Source of the DNA: Shewanella chilikensis
GTDB lineage: Bacteria > Pseudomonadota > Gammaproteobacteria > Enterobacterales > Shewanellaceae
Reading direction: 5' to 3'
Assembly: GCF_002836945.1 (NCBI RefSeq)
Contig: NZ_NIJM01000002.1
Location: 62,001 to 126,000 of the forward strand
Length of the DNA: 64,000 nucleotides
Part shown: positions 26,367 through 35,997 of the stretch, in pieces
How the letters are laid out: every line of letters starts with the position of its first letter
How positions within the stretch are numbered: position 1 is the first letter of the stretch
Position numbers and translations under genes: made by a program
Notes under the pieces: generated by a model
Seen by the model: the letters and a program-made list of their open reading frames with translations, nothing else
Told to the model about the DNA's origin: nothing
Database searches by the model: none

Positions 26367-27767
26367 TCAAGCGGCCTTACGGCGGCGCTCCAATAGTTTT
26401 CTACTGCTGACAATCAGGATAGTGATGACTATGGCACCGATAATCAGCCCCAATGCCAGGGTTACGCTCTGCAGCGCCGCCGGGTTGACCGCCAGGGTGC
26501 CGCCCAAGCCAAGCATCATGATGCCGGACATTAGCTTCAGGGTCTGGCCCTCTTTCTCGGTTAACTTACGTTTACCGAGCGTCATGCTGAAAGCGATCAC
26601 TATGATGGCCAGTGGGATCACATAGACAATGTTGTACAGCACCAGGTACATATAGCGCTCAAAGCTCGGCAGGTTATGCATGGAGAGCACACTGGTGTAG
26701 ATCATAGGGAAACCGGCAGTACACAAGAGCTCATAGGCGTTGGCCAGAATCGCCAGCACTGTGGTGCCGGCTATCATGGTCGCCAGGCTGGAGGCGCTGG
26801 ATAGCTTGCCCATGCGCTTGATAAGTCCGCTGCGGTTTTCCGCCGACATGGAGAGGGTCACTTCCCCCTTGGTAAAAAAGTAGTCTTTGATGTTGATAGT
26901 GCCTGCTATCAGCGCCAGGATCCCCGCCGCCAGAATAATCATCCCGCCATCACTGCCGGCGCCTAATAGCTGGAAGATATTGAGCCAGGCGGTCATAAAC
27001 AGGAAGTAAATAAAGCCAGAGAAGAACACGAAGATGCCACCAACCAGTAGCATACGGCTGCGGCTCTTGGCATTGACCATGATGGACAACAGGAACAAGA
27101 GCACAAAGAAGGCGCAGGGGTTAAAGGCATCGACACCGGCCAGTACCAGTGTCAGGATTGGCAGTGACATGGTTTCAGGTGTCACCACCCCAACCAGAGG
27201 CAACTCTACTGGCTGCACTTCCGGCTCTGCCGCCAGAGCCGTGGCATCACAAGTGCCGTCACCACCATCATTGGCGCAGGTGCCAAACAACGGCGCCTGG
27301 GTTGAGCTCGTGCTTGCCTGAGTACTTGCTTGTCCCGGCATATCTTCCGGGCTCAACTGGCCGCCCGCCTGCAAGTAGCAGTTCTTGAGGCGGTTGAGCA
27401 GGAATTGACCTGTTACCTCTTCACTGGAATAACCGACTATCGCCTTGCCACAGGTAGCCATATAGGGCACAGAACGGGCTTCTGTTCCTGTCTCTGTGGC
27501 CAACTGCTGCCACAGCTCTTGAGTGCCTTCGGCGCCCACCATCACAGAGTGCAGCTCTATCCAGGGATAGCGCTTCGGCAGAGAGTCAATGAATGGATGC
27601 GCTTCAGCGCAGTGGGGGCAGGTCTTGGACCAGACAAAATATAAAGGAATTTTGATCTGCCCTTGCTGATCCTCCTGTTGCCACTGGATCTGCGACGCCG
27701 AATATTCGGTTGCGGTAAGGCCTGCGCTGAAACTCAGTAACAGGCAGAGAAAGAAGGTTCTTAACAT
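26367..27767 (-). CDS. Thioredoxin-like/DsbD-type membrane fusion protein
   Basis: A 466-residue protein with a signal sequence (1-19), a periplasmic thioredoxin/glutaredoxin-like domain with C50-P-H-C53 in WSKTCPHCAE, then a linker rich in Ser, Thr, Gln and Cys, and a membrane domain with six or more spans. One span begins DAFNPCAFFVLLFLL, the CcdA/DsbD-type motif with a membrane Cys, paired with ELLCTAGFP later. This suggests electrons pass from cytoplasmic thioredoxin through the membrane to the periplasmic CPHC site. It is convergent with the peroxide genes ahpCF; a redox link is plausible but unproven. Confidence 0.85.
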   Translation of the reverse strand: MLRTFFLCLLLSFSAGLTATEYSASQIQWQQEDQQGQIKIPLYFVWSKTCPHCAEAHPFIDSLPKRYPWIELHSVMVGAEGTQELWQQLATETGTEARSVPYMATCGKAIVGYSSEEVTGQFLLNRLKNCYLQAGGQLSPEDMPGQASTQASTSSTQAPLFGTCANDGGDGTCDATALAAEPEVQPVELPLVGVVTPETMSLPILTLVLAGVDAFNPCAFFVLLFLLSIMVNAKSRSRMLLVGGIFVFFSGFIYFLFMTAWLNIFQLLGAGSDGGMIILAAGILALIAGTINIKDYFFTKGEVTLSMSAENRSGLIKRMGKLSSASSLATMIAGTTVLAILANAYELLCTAGFPMIYTSVLSMHNLPSFERYMYLVLYNIVYVIPLAIIVIAFSMTLGKRKLTEKEGQTLKLMSGIMMLGLGGTLAVNPAALQSVTLALGLIIGAIVITILIVSSRKLLERRRKAA

Positions 27768-28011
27768 AAGCTTACCTGTGTAAGAGGGATTAAATTGTAT
27801 CTGAATGACCCATAGCCCGGTTCAGGCTACAAGTGCCCTACGAATACTTTACTCCAAAGCTTTGGTATTCATGAAAAAGCAGCATCAAAACTGTTAGCAG
27901 ACTCGAAAAAGTCCCTAAAGTGAGACACATGGATATTTGTTAAGCTTTGAGTAATGAAAGTGCATTCGAACAGTGTCAACGCGCTTAACAACTTCAGTAA
28001 TTTATATTTTT

Positions 28012-28019
28012 GCCGCTAC
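28012..28019 (+). promoter_or_regulatory. Possible sigma-28 (FliA) -10 element
   Basis: GCCGCTAC resembles the FliA -10 consensus GCCGATAA (6 of 8) and lies 37 nt before the chemoreceptor start. The matching -35 (TAAA) is poor, TTCA, at the expected distance, so this is tentative. Confidence 0.35.
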
Positions 28020-28056
28020 ACTTTTATTGCCCACAACATTTTCTATAGGACTTCTT

Positions 28057-29949
28057 ATGCAATTCACGCTTAAAACCCGCTTACTGCTGGTCAGTTTGGG
28101 CGCAGTTTTGCTTACGGTTGCCGCCCTGGTTGGCCTTTCTTCCTTCTCTATTCGTGATAATGCCATGCAGAGAACCCAGCATGAGGTCGATCAGCTGGCG
28201 ACCACCTTTGCCGGCGGCATAGGGCTGTGGATGTATGACAGACAAAAGGCGGTCAGCAGTCTCAAGGGCACTCTGCAGCGGAATCCTGAGATTAATATTA
28301 CCCCTTTTCTGATGCAGGCCCATGAGGCCAGTGGTTTTGCTTTGACCTACTACGGCGATGAGCGGGGTAATATGTACCGTCAGGATCCCAGCCTGAATAC
28401 GGCTGGCTATGATCCCCGGGTTCGCCCTTGGTATCAGGATGCCAAGCGGGAAGGAGCCATGATAATGACGGCGCCTTATGTCAGTGCCACATTGCAAAAG
28501 CTGGTGGTCACTATAGCCGAGCCAGTAATGAATAACGGCCGTTTGCAGGGCGTGGCAGCGGCTAACCTCACCATAGATCAACTGACAGATGCGGTGCGAA
28601 CCCTCAAGGTGCCGGGTGACGGCTATGCCGTGATGCTTGAGCGCTCAGGCTTGATTATCAGCCATCCGGACAAGGAGCTGAATGGTCAGCAGTTCAGCCG
28701 TCTTGGCAGCGCCTTCAATCCTCAGTGGCTCAGCGCCAGGATCAGCGCCAATACCCTGGATGAGATGGCATTCGACGGCAGCAGCAAGCTGTTTTACGTG
28801 GCGGCGGTGCCTCATACAGATTGGGCACTGATGTTTGTGATGGACAAGGCAAGCATCATGGCCGAGGCCACCGAGCTGGCATGGTGGATGTCTGCGGTGG
28901 GCGTGTTGTTTTTGGTAGGTTTTGGTCTGTTGCTGGTATTGGTATTCAAGAGCCAGTTCCGCGATCTGGAACGTCTGGCCAAGGCGCTCAACGATATTGC
29001 TGAAGGGGAAGGGGACCTCACAGTCCGCATCGAGACCCGTAATCAGCACGATGAGATAGGCATGCTCGCTGCCGGCTTTAATCGTTTTGTTGAACGCTTG
29101 CACGGCATGATTTCTCGTATGAGTGACATAGCCCAGCAGTTGGGAGGTCAGGCACAGGAGACCCGCCATTCGGCCGAGAGTAACAGCCAGAGCATCGAAG
29201 TGCAGCAGGACGAAGTCACTATGGTGGCAACCGCTGTAACCGAAATGGCCAGCGCCACCGAGGAGATCGCCAGTAATGCCGAGCTGACGGCACAGACTGC
29301 GCAGTCGGCGGTTGGTCTGGCCGGCAGTGGACAACAGCAGGTGCTGCAGAGCCAGGAGTCGATTCGTAGCCTGGCGCAGGAAGTGGATACCGCCAGTCAG
29401 ATCATCGGTGAGCTCAACGAGCACTCGCAGAAGATCAACAGCATTTTGTTGACCATCAGCGGTATTGCCGAGCAGACCAATCTGTTGGCTTTGAACGCCG
29501 CCATCGAAGCTGCCAGAGCCGGTGAGCAGGGGCGTGGCTTTGCCGTGGTGGCTGATGAAGTCAGGGTGTTGTCGCAGCGCACTCATGCGTCGACACAAGA
29601 GATCCAGACCATGATTGAGACCTTGCAAAAAACCGCTTCCAAGGCAGTGAACTCCATGGCTCAGAGTCATCAGATGGCCGAAACCAGTGTGATGGATGCC
29701 GAATCGGCCAGTGCCAGTCTGGCGCAGATAAGCCAAGCAATTACCCAGATATCCGATATGGCCAGCCAGATAGCTACAGCGGCCGAAGAGCAAACCTCTG
29801 TCACCAGCGAAATCAACCGTAATACCGAGTCGATTCGTGAGGTTTCTCAAACCCTGTCACAGGAGGCCAACAGCGCCACAGTCAAAGCGCAGGAGTTGGC
29901 AAAGTTGTCAGATTCGCTGCGCCGTGAAGTCGGCCGTTTTAAACTCTAG
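28057..29949 (+). CDS. Methyl-accepting chemotaxis protein with dCACHE sensor
   Basis: A 630-residue chemoreceptor. Membrane segments lie near 7-29 and 276-299. The periplasmic part between them has a dCACHE-type fold signature ([32 protein letters not shown], with the conserved Tyr/Trp/Arg/Asp amino-acid-binding-like cluster). A HAMP domain follows, then the signalling domain with the conserved tip [20 protein letters not shown] (about 472-491). ATG 28057 follows AGGA and starts at the first membrane helix; the frame is open upstream but with no signals. The ligand is unknown; the sensor type often binds amino acids or organic acids. Confidence 0.9.
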   Translation: MQFTLKTRLLLVSLGAVLLTVAALVGLSSFSIRDNAMQRTQHEVDQLATTFAGGIGLWMYDRQKAVSSLKGTLQRNPEINITPFLMQAHEASGFALTYYGDERGNMYRQDPSLNTAGYDPRVRPWYQDAKREGAMIMTAPYVSATLQKLVVTIAEPVMNNGRLQGVAAANLTIDQLTDAVRTLKVPGDGYAVMLERSGLIISHPDKELNGQQFSRLGSAFNPQWLSARISANTLDEMAFDGSSKLFYVAAVPHTDWALMFVMDKASIMAEATELAWWMSAVGVLFLVGFGLLLVLVFKSQFRDLERLAKALNDIAEGEGDLTVRIETRNQHDEIGMLAAGFNRFVERLHGMISRMSDIAQQLGGQAQETRHSAESNSQSIEVQQDEVTMVATAVTEMASATEEIASNAELTAQTAQSAVGLAGSGQQQVLQSQESIRSLAQEVDTASQIIGELNEHSQKINSILLTISGIAEQTNLLALNAAIEAARAGEQGRGFAVVADEVRVLSQRTHASTQEIQTMIETLQKTASKAVNSMAQSHQMAETSVMDAESASASLAQISQAITQISDMASQIATAAEEQTSVTSEINRNTESIREVSQTLSQEANSATVKAQELAKLSDSLRREVGRFKL

Positions 29950-29956
29950 CGCAATG

Positions 29957-30036
29957 CCTAAGGAGGGTGCGAACAAGTCCCATGTGTGCTTGCATCGGCT
30001 TACGGGCCTGTAAGCCACTTCGCACCTTCCCTAAGG
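29957..30036 (+). repeat. Intergenic structured repeat, compact copy 3
   Basis: Outer arms CCTAAGGAGGGTGCGAA (29957-29973) and TTCGCACCTTCCCTAAGG (30019-30036) are inverted copies, and an inner perfect stem GGCTTAC/GTAAGCC (29997-30003, 30010-30016) closes a 6-nt loop. The left half matches copies 1 and 2 closely; the right half is shortened and more symmetric. It lies 7 nt after the chemoreceptor stop. Confidence 0.85.
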
Positions 30037-30068
30037 GGCATACATTTGTGGATCTTGAAAGTACTTAG

Positions 30069-30488
30069 TTATTCGGCGGCGCTTGGCTTTTCAATCGTCG
30101 CCATCATCTGTTGGTTATTACACCAGTGCAGACTCACTTCGCGATTGTCTTTATGGGTTGCTGTGCGGATACGAGTGACTATGGGGCGAGAGAAGTGTGC
30201 TGCGGTTAAATATTCTTTAACCCTTTCAATTCGTCTATTGGCAAGCCACATATTATATTTTTGTAACTCTTCATCGCCGATAGACTTATCCATATTGAAT
30301 TCCAATAACAGATAGCCGCTTGAATTGTCGCTATTATCAGCAACAATTTTATCCAGTTGCAAAGAATCCCGACTACTGAAATAAGAGCTGTTCTTGGCAT
30401 AATCGACATTGCCAAGCAGGACGCTTTTATCGCAGGTGGCTTGGGTCGCGCCGGTAAACAGCAGTAACCCCAGAATCAGGGCACGCAT
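30069..30488 (-). CDS. Small exported OmpA-like C-terminal domain protein
   Basis: 139 residues with a signal peptide (1-17). The remainder has the pattern of an OmpA-like peptidoglycan-binding domain: AKNSSYFSSRDSLQLDKIV, then GYLLLEFNMD, and WLANRRIERVKEYL in place of the usual N..L...RA..V..YL motif. It is shorter and more diverged than typical members, and no lipoprotein Cys is present at the signal cleavage site; a Cys at 19 is followed by DK, so a lipobox cannot be fully excluded. AAAGGAG precedes ATG 30488. The role is unknown. Confidence 0.62.
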   Translation of the reverse strand: MRALILGLLLFTGATQATCDKSVLLGNVDYAKNSSYFSSRDSLQLDKIVADNSDNSSGYLLLEFNMDKSIGDEELQKYNMWLANRRIERVKEYLTAAHFSRPIVTRIRTATHKDNREVSLHWCNNQQMMATIEKPSAAE

Positions 30489-30633
30489 ATCATTCTCCTT
30501 TGACTATGACTTTATTATTGATCTTGTCCACTTTTGAGGCGCAAATTTAATCGATTGTTCAGAGGAAATCAATTTTATATGAATATCAGTTTTTTCTGAA
30601 TTGTAGCGTCAGAATACAGAGTAGGTGACGGAA

Positions 30634-30673
30634 AAATGTCGCAGGAAATAAAAGGTTAATTACTGCGACATCT
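30634..30673 (-). terminator. Terminator of ohr
   Basis: A perfect 9-bp stem ATGTCGCAG (30636-30644) / CTGCGACAT (30663-30671) with an 18-nt loop, followed on the minus strand by TTTTTCC, 45 nt after the ohr stop. Confidence 0.65.
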
Positions 30674-30715
30674 ATTTATATCTTGCCAAGTAATTGACTG
30701 AATAATATCAGAGCT

Positions 30716-31132
30716 TCAGTTGATCTTAATATCATTCACTGTGAGCCCTACATTAAGATTGTTGCGGGTGGCATTGGAGTAGGGGCAAACATTGTGGGCC
30801 TTGAGCACCAAGGCTTCAGCCTCAGCTTGTGCAAGCGGCAGAGTGACAGCCAGAGATACCTGCAGCGCAAACCCGCCATCTTGACTGATCAAGCCGACAT
30901 CTGCGGTGACAGGAGCGCTGGCAAGCTTGATTTTGTCCAGGCGCGCCACATGTAAAATGGCGTTGGAGAAACAGGCGGCGTATCCGGCGGCAAACAACTG
31001 TTCCGGATTGGCTCCGGTTCCTGTCCCGCCCATCTCCTTGGGATAGCTTAGGGTCAATGACAAGGCACCGTCATGGGTGACTACTTCGCCGTTGCGGCCG
31101 GCTTTGGCTGTGGCTTGAGTGTGATAGAGCAT
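30716..31132 (-). CDS. ohr: Organic hydroperoxide resistance protein Ohr
   Basis: A 138-residue thiol peroxidase of the OsmC/Ohr family that removes organic hydroperoxides. The two active cysteines are C54 (AACFSNA) and C116 (NVCPYSNATR), with the conserved Glu in NPEQLFAAGYAAC. It is divergent from the ohrR gene, the usual arrangement, and the shared 113-nt gap holds AT-rich palindromes that are probable OhrR operators. Confidence 0.95.
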   Translation of the reverse strand: MLYHTQATAKAGRNGEVVTHDGALSLTLSYPKEMGGTGTGANPEQLFAAGYAACFSNAILHVARLDKIKLASAPVTADVGLISQDGGFALQVSLAVTLPLAQAEAEALVLKAHNVCPYSNATRNNLNVGLTVNDIKIN

Positions 31133-31144
31133 AGTAGTTTCCTT

Positions 31145-31154
31145 AATTTAAATT
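31145..31154. promoter_or_regulatory. Probable OhrR operator, ohr-proximal
   Basis: AATTTAAATT is a perfect AT-rich palindrome 13 nt from the ohr start, followed by GTGTACAA. OhrR operators in other bacteria are AT-rich palindromes of this kind. Confidence 0.45.
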
Positions 31155-31218
31155 GTGTACAACCTAATTGCTGGCAATGATAGATCGATATTTGTTCCGG
31201 AAGCAAGTATATTGTGCG

Positions 31219-31229
31219 CAATTAAATTG
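31219..31229. promoter_or_regulatory. Probable OhrR operator, ohrR-proximal
   Basis: CAATT-A-AATTG is a perfect palindrome 17 nt before the ohrR start, fitting autorepression. Confidence 0.5.
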
Positions 31230-31245
31230 TGTTTAGGGTTTGCAT

Positions 31246-31677
31246 ATGTCAAACGAACCCCTGTGCCTGGAAAACCAGGTCTGCTTTTCGCTATACAGCG
31301 CCGCCAATGCTATGGTGCGGGCCTACCGGCCTGTGCTGGATGCCCTGGATCTTACCTATCCGCAATATCTGGCTATGCTGGTGCTTTGGCAACACAAGGG
31401 CATCAGTGTCAAGGCGCTGGGTGAGCGTTTGCATCTGGATTCAGGCACTTTGACGCCCTTGCTCAAACGCCTGGAATCTAAAGGTTTGCTGTTAAGAGGC
31501 CGCAGTGAACAGGACGAGCGGGTGCGGGTATTGACGCTCACTGATGCCGGCCAGGCTTTGCAAGCGCGCGCCGCCGATGTGCCCGAGCAGATGCTGTGTC
31601 GCAGCGCCATGCCGCGGGCGGAGCTGCAACAACTGAAAAGCTTGTGTGACACCCTGTGGCAGCAATTGGAACGTTAA
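31246..31677 (+). CDS. ohrR: Organic hydroperoxide-sensing MarR regulator OhrR
   Basis: A 143-residue MarR-family repressor. The reactive C13 lies in ENQVCFSLYSA, the sensing-cysteine context of OhrR; the winged helix spans about 50-105 (LGERLHLDSGTLTPLLKRLESKGLL, then RVRVLTLTDAG, quoted here only as landmarks). Extra cysteines at C7, near 118 and near 132 could provide the partner thiol of a two-Cys OhrR. ATG 31246 follows AGGG; a TTG two codons upstream is a poorer choice. A GlpD-like gene follows by 13 nt and may be cotranscribed. Confidence 0.92.
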   Translation: MSNEPLCLENQVCFSLYSAANAMVRAYRPVLDALDLTYPQYLAMLVLWQHKGISVKALGERLHLDSGTLTPLLKRLESKGLLLRGRSEQDERVRVLTLTDAGQALQARAADVPEQMLCRSAMPRAELQQLKSLCDTLWQQLER

Positions 31678-31690
31678 CGGAAAGAGGCTG

Positions 31691-32878
31691 ATGGAACAGG
31701 TCGATCTGGCAATCATAGGTGGTGGCATCTCCGGCGTGGCGGTGGCGCAGTGCGCGGCGGCGGCCGGTTATTCCGTGGTGCTACTGGAAAAGTCCACTCT
31801 GGCGGCAGGCACCTCCTCCCAGTCCAGCAAACTGATCCATGGCGGCTTACGTTATCTCGAGTCCGGGCAACTGGATCTGGTGCGTGAATCGCTGCGGGCC
31901 CGGCGTGAGTTATTGCGTCTGGCGCCAACCTTGGTCAAGGCCGTCCCTTTCTTTATCCCGGTTTATCGTGACAGTCGCCGCGGCGCCTTGACCCTCAGGG
32001 CCGGCCTCAGCCTCTACGGCTTGCTGAGCGAGTTTGACCGCCTGGGCCGTTTTCGTAGCCTGCCTGCCAGGGCTTGGGGGAGCTTTCCCGGACTCAAGCT
32101 GGCCGGAATGACCCATATGTTCCAATACTGGGATGCCCAGACGGATGATGCCTTGCTGACCAAGGCGGTGGCCGACAGCGCCAGGTTGCTCGGTGCCGAT
32201 ATCCGCGAGGGCGCCGAGTGTTTGACAATAGAGCATAAGCCTCAGGGATGTAAGCTGAGTTACCGGGATGCGGATGGCGACAAAATGCTGCACTGCCGCT
32301 TTCTGGTCAACGCCGCCGGCGCCTTTGTCAACGAACTGCTGGCGCGGGTGACACCGCCCATAGCCCAGACGGCAATAGACTGGGTACAGGGGAGTCATTT
32401 GCTTCTGGATATTCCTGCGCCGCCCGGGGTGCTCTATCTGGAGTCCTGCTTCGATGAGCGGGTGGTATTCGTGATGCCTTGGTACGGCAAGACGCTGATA
32501 GGCACCACGGAAACCCTCTGCCAGGGACCGGTTCCGCAGATCACCCGAGAGGAGATAGCTTATCTGCTGGGGATCTATCGGCACTATTTTGGAGGCTCTG
32601 GCAGTTTCACGGGTGCTGTCACTACAGAGGCGCTTGAAGCCAAGGTATTGGCGCATTTCAGTGGCATGCGGGTGCTGCCTAAGGGTGATGGCGATGCCTT
32701 TGGTCGGCCGCGGGAGGTACAGTTGTACCAGCGTTATTCCCATCCCAGATTGCTGACGCTCTACGGCGGTAAGTTAACCACCTTTCGTGCCACTGCCAAA
32801 GCGGTGACGGCAGAGATAAGCAAGGTGCTTGGCAAACGCAGCCCCAAAGCGGATGTCGACAAGCTGATGCTGGGATGA
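31691..32878 (+). CDS. FAD-dependent oxidoreductase, glycerol-3-phosphate dehydrogenase-like
   Basis: A 395-residue DAO/GlpD-family flavoprotein. It begins DLAIIGGGISGVAVAQCAAAAG (FAD motif) and contains the GlpD hallmark SSKLIHGGLRYLESG, VNAAGAFVNELL, GTTET and LTLYGGKLTTFR. It lacks the roughly 100-residue C-terminal domain of E. coli GlpD (501 residues), so it is a short form, and its true substrate is uncertain. ATG 31691 follows AAAGAGG. It lies 13 nt after ohrR and probably shares its mRNA. No glycerol uptake genes are nearby. Confidence 0.82.
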   Translation: MEQVDLAIIGGGISGVAVAQCAAAAGYSVVLLEKSTLAAGTSSQSSKLIHGGLRYLESGQLDLVRESLRARRELLRLAPTLVKAVPFFIPVYRDSRRGALTLRAGLSLYGLLSEFDRLGRFRSLPARAWGSFPGLKLAGMTHMFQYWDAQTDDALLTKAVADSARLLGADIREGAECLTIEHKPQGCKLSYRDADGDKMLHCRFLVNAAGAFVNELLARVTPPIAQTAIDWVQGSHLLLDIPAPPGVLYLESCFDERVVFVMPWYGKTLIGTTETLCQGPVPQITREEIAYLLGIYRHYFGGSGSFTGAVTTEALEAKVLAHFSGMRVLPKGDGDAFGRPREVQLYQRYSHPRLLTLYGGKLTTFRATAKAVTAEISKVLGKRSPKADVDKLMLG

Positions 32879-32951
32879 TTTTTAGGGTGAAACAGGCTAA
32901 AGTGTGCCGCTTTTGCCGCCGGGCTGAATTGGAAACTTGGGATATATTAGA

Positions 32952-34085
32952 GTGAGATGTGACTTTTTTGCGCAGGGCAAGTGCCGCTCCTGTACTCACA
33001 TAGCAACGCCAATGGTGCAACAACTGGCCGCCAAGAGTGAGCAGTTGGCGCAGTTGCTCAGCCCCTTTACCCCCTTTGAACTCTTAGCCCCGGTCAGCGG
33101 GCCGTCCCTGGGTTTTCGCAACAAGGCCAAGATGGTGGCACTCGGGGCCGCCCATCAACCCATTCTGGGGATAGTTTCCCCGAGTGGTGAGGCCGTGAGC
33201 CTGTGCGATTGTCCTCTTTATCCTGCCGATATGCAGGCCCTGCTGCATCGGCTTGAGCTGTTTGTGCGTCAGGCCGGGATCCCACCCTATCGGGTAGATA
33301 AGGCCAAGGGCGAACTCAAGTTTGTGTTGTTGACCCGCGCCGAAATCAGCGGCGACTTTATGCTCAGGTTTGTGTTGCGCTCCAGGCAATCCATCGAACG
33401 GATAGAGCGTGAACTGCCAAAGCTGCTGGCCGAGTTTCCTGCCATCAAGCTGGTATCTGTGAATCTGCAGCCGGTTCATATGGCCAGGCTCGAAGGTGAG
33501 CAGGAGATTTTTCTCACCGAGGCGCAGCGTCTGGAGGAGTCCTTCAATGGCGTGCCTCTTTATATCCGCCCCAAGAGCTTCTTTCAAACCAACCCACAAG
33601 TAGCGGCGGCCCTCTATCAGAGCGCCAAAGACTGGGTCAGTGAGCTGAAGCCTGAGTCGATTTGGGATCTCTTCTGTGGTGTCGGCGGTTTTGGGCTGCA
33701 CTGCGCCAGCAAAGACACAGAGCTTACAGGTATCGAAATCGAGGCCGAAGCCATCGCCTGCGCCAAGTTATCCGCCGAAAAGTTGGGGCTTGAGCGGGTG
33801 GACTTCAAGGCGCTGGATTCGGGCAGTTTTGCTGTGGCGCAGTCGGCAGGCCAAGTACCGGAACTTATGATAGTCAATCCGCCGAGACGTGGTATAGGGG
33901 CCGAGCTTTGCCAGGCCATTTCGACCTTTGCGCCGCCGCATCTGCTCTATTCCAGCTGCAACCCTGAATCTTTGGCCAAAGATCTGGCGGCCATCAGTGG
34001 TTATCGTGTGCGCAAGGTGCAGCTGTTCGATATGTTCCCGCACACGGATCATTATGAGGTATTGGTGTTGCTGAGCCGTGACTAA
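32952..34085 (+). CDS. rlmC: 23S rRNA (uracil-747-C5)-methyltransferase
   Basis: A 377-residue RumB/RlmC enzyme (E. coli 375) that methylates U747 of 23S rRNA. The [4Fe-4S] ligands are the Cys residues of [13 protein letters not shown] and LCDCPLY. The SAM fold shows [28 protein letters not shown] and NPPRRGIG, and the catalytic Cys is in [15 protein letters not shown] closes the protein. The start is GTG 32952, chosen because spacing to the first cysteines (x-x-C, 7 residues, C-x-x-C) is identical to E. coli. A TTG at 32937 is possible. rluA, which modifies the neighbouring U746, is also in this window but not linked. Confidence 0.93.
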   Translation: MRCDFFAQGKCRSCTHIATPMVQQLAAKSEQLAQLLSPFTPFELLAPVSGPSLGFRNKAKMVALGAAHQPILGIVSPSGEAVSLCDCPLYPADMQALLHRLELFVRQAGIPPYRVDKAKGELKFVLLTRAEISGDFMLRFVLRSRQSIERIERELPKLLAEFPAIKLVSVNLQPVHMARLEGEQEIFLTEAQRLEESFNGVPLYIRPKSFFQTNPQVAAALYQSAKDWVSELKPESIWDLFCGVGGFGLHCASKDTELTGIEIEAEAIACAKLSAEKLGLERVDFKALDSGSFAVAQSAGQVPELMIVNPPRRGIGAELCQAISTFAPPHLLYSSCNPESLAKDLAAISGYRVRKVQLFDMFPHTDHYEVLVLLSRD

Positions 34086-34096
34086 GACAGTGGCGT

Positions 34097-35290
34097 CTAT
34101 TCTCTTGGCCAATACAGGCTGATGGCGGCGCCGCCCAGAGTTTGCGAGTGGCTCAGCTCCAGTCGGCCGCCGTGCCAGATGGCAATCTTGCGCACTATAT
34201 AAAGCCCCAGGCCAAAGCCGCTGCCATCACTCTGTTTGGCATCTCTGGCAAAGGCCGCCAGTAGTTTTTTCCCTTTGTCTTCAAAGCCCGGGCCATCATC
34301 CTCGACTCTGAGGCAGTTATGGCTTTCGCTTTGCTCGAAACTCACCTGTATCTCTTTTTCGGCGAAACGCATGGCATTTTGGATCAGGTTCTGGCAGGCC
34401 ACATTCATTGCCGTCTTATCGAATTGTGCCTGGCCCGGCACAGAGTGGAATCCTATCTGAAAGTCACGGCCATAGAGGCTGTATTTTTGCTCTAGAGTCT
34501 GCATAAAGTCTGCGATGGATTGTGATACATGACACAGCTCTCCCTGTTTATGCTCCAGGCGGGCAAAAGAGAGATAGTTGGCAGCCAACTGTTCTATCTC
34601 GTCTATGTCCTGGGCCAGGCGCGCTGCGTATTGAGGCTCCATCTGCTGCTTGCTCAGCTCAAGGGCAAAGCGCATCCGCGCGAGCGGAGTGCGTACTTCG
34701 TGGGAGATGGTATGGGATAACTCTTTATGCATCTGGACAAAACTCACTATCTGGTGGCTCATGCTATAAAGCGCCTGAGCCAGCGGAAAGATAGCCGAGC
34801 TTTTACGTATGGTTAGCGGTTGCAGCGAAGGTTGATGGCCAAAGCGAATGGCGCTTTGTTGCAGGGTATGGAGATCGCGAAACACAGGCCAGATAAGCAA
34901 GATGGCAACCAGAGCCAGACTGGAGTAGAAACCGAGCAAGATCAAACTGGTGGTATCCTCTTTATCTTGCTTCTCTGTTACCGGGCCAAACCTGAGTAGC
35001 TCAGTGCCTGAGCCTTGCTTGTAGTAGTAGAGCTCACCGCTGGAGTGACGCAGTGCCAGGGTTTGTCCCTCATTGAGTAACTGCCTCAGGCTAGTGGGTA
35101 GTGCCAGGCTGCCGGCGGTAAGAGTCGACAGATGCGCGCCTTGACCCCGGGTCTGCAATAAGTCGTCCACCGAGATTAAATAACTGGCTTCTTCGCTGCG
35201 GTATTGTTCTGTCAACTGGTCAAAACTCCACAGCAGCAGGGAGCAGGACAGTAGCAGAAAACCGAACAGCCGATAGAACTGAAATTTCAT
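34097..35290 (-). CDS. Sensor histidine kinase (RstB-like)
   Basis: A 397-residue inner-membrane kinase. Membrane spans lie near 7-24 and 115-135, flanking a small periplasmic sensor of about 90 residues. The H-box has H197 in LSHTISHEVRTPLARMRF; N-box QNLIQNAMRFA, G1 VEDDGPGF and G2 GSGFGLGLYIVRKIA follow. Its ATGA (35287-35290) overlaps the stop of the response regulator gene. It is the last gene of the four-gene leftward operon starting with mipA. Layout and length resemble E. coli RstB. Confidence 0.92.
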   Translation of the reverse strand: MKFQFYRLFGFLLLSCSLLLWSFDQLTEQYRSEEASYLISVDDLLQTRGQGAHLSTLTAGSLALPTSLRQLLNEGQTLALRHSSGELYYYKQGSGTELLRFGPVTEKQDKEDTTSLILLGFYSSLALVAILLIWPVFRDLHTLQQSAIRFGHQPSLQPLTIRKSSAIFPLAQALYSMSHQIVSFVQMHKELSHTISHEVRTPLARMRFALELSKQQMEPQYAARLAQDIDEIEQLAANYLSFARLEHKQGELCHVSQSIADFMQTLEQKYSLYGRDFQIGFHSVPGQAQFDKTAMNVACQNLIQNAMRFAEKEIQVSFEQSESHNCLRVEDDGPGFEDKGKKLLAAFARDAKQSDGSGFGLGLYIVRKIAIWHGGRLELSHSQTLGGAAISLYWPRE

Positions 35291-35997
35291 GCCCGAGCCC
35301 TGGTCATGGCCTGATTGGGCTGGTAGTTGAACAGGTAGCCCTTGCCATGCACTGTGGTGATCTGCAGACCGCTTATCTTTAGTTCATCCAGGCGTTTACG
35401 CAGCCTGCTGACCTTCAAATCTATGGCCCTGTCCAAGCCATCATAGGTACGGCCAATAAACTGCTCAAACAGGTACTCCCGCGATAATATTCGTCCGGCG
35501 TTGATAACAAACACCCACAGAAGTTCAAACTCCTTGGTAGTAAAGGTCAGCGCCGAGCCCGCCAGAAACACCTGCTGCTGGTTAGGGTCAAGCTGTAGAT
35601 CGTGCAGACACAAAGCTTTACGTCCTGGCAGCTGTTGGCGGTTACGAAGTTGAGTACGTATTCGTGCCAGCAGCAAGGGAGGCACCACAGGTTTGAGCAG
35701 GTAATCACAGGCGCCGAGCTCCAACCCAAGGATCTGATCGCCCTCACTGTCGCGGGCGGTGAGGAAGATAAGTGGGCAGGGATAACAGGCCGCCAAACGA
35801 GGGTAGATGCAAAAGCCATCTTCACCGGGCAGCATTACATCACAAAGGATCAGGCTGAAACTGTCACTGTCCTGACGGGCGAGTGCGGCTTCGGCATTGT
35901 CCAGATGAACCAGCTCGAAATTTTCGTTGGTCAGATAGGTGCAGATCAGCTCTGCCAGTGGCAGATCATCCTCGATCAGGAGTATTTTTTCTTTCAT
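35287..35997 (-). CDS. OmpR-family response regulator (RstA-like)
   Basis: 236 residues from ATG 35997. The receiver domain has E9-D10-D11, phosphoacceptor D53 in LCDVMLPGEDG and the Lys in YLLKPVV; the winged helix (about 135-228) has LTFTTKEFELLWVF, the loop region GRTYDGLDRAIDLKVSRLRKRL cited as a landmark only, and VHGKGYLF. It overlaps DUF3019 upstream and the kinase gene downstream by 4 nt each, so the order mipA, DUF3019, regulator, kinase is tightly coupled. Two TACAAAA direct repeats in front of mipA (37306-37322) could be its binding site. Confidence 0.92.
   Translation of the reverse strand: MKEKILLIEDDLPLAELICTYLTNENFELVHLDNAEAALARQDSDSFSLILCDVMLPGEDGFCIYPRLAACYPCPLIFLTARDSEGDQILGLELGACDYLLKPVVPPLLLARIRTQLRNRQQLPGRKALCLHDLQLDPNQQQVFLAGSALTFTTKEFELLWVFVINAGRILSREYLFEQFIGRTYDGLDRAIDLKVSRLRKRLDELKISGLQITTVHGKGYLFNYQPNQAMTRARA

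Noticed and set aside
28645..29850. 401-codon minus-strand frame
   Set aside because: Antisense to the chemoreceptor signalling domain; a similar antisense frame occurs opposite the second chemoreceptor (39868-40728), showing it is a by-product of MCP codon patterns.
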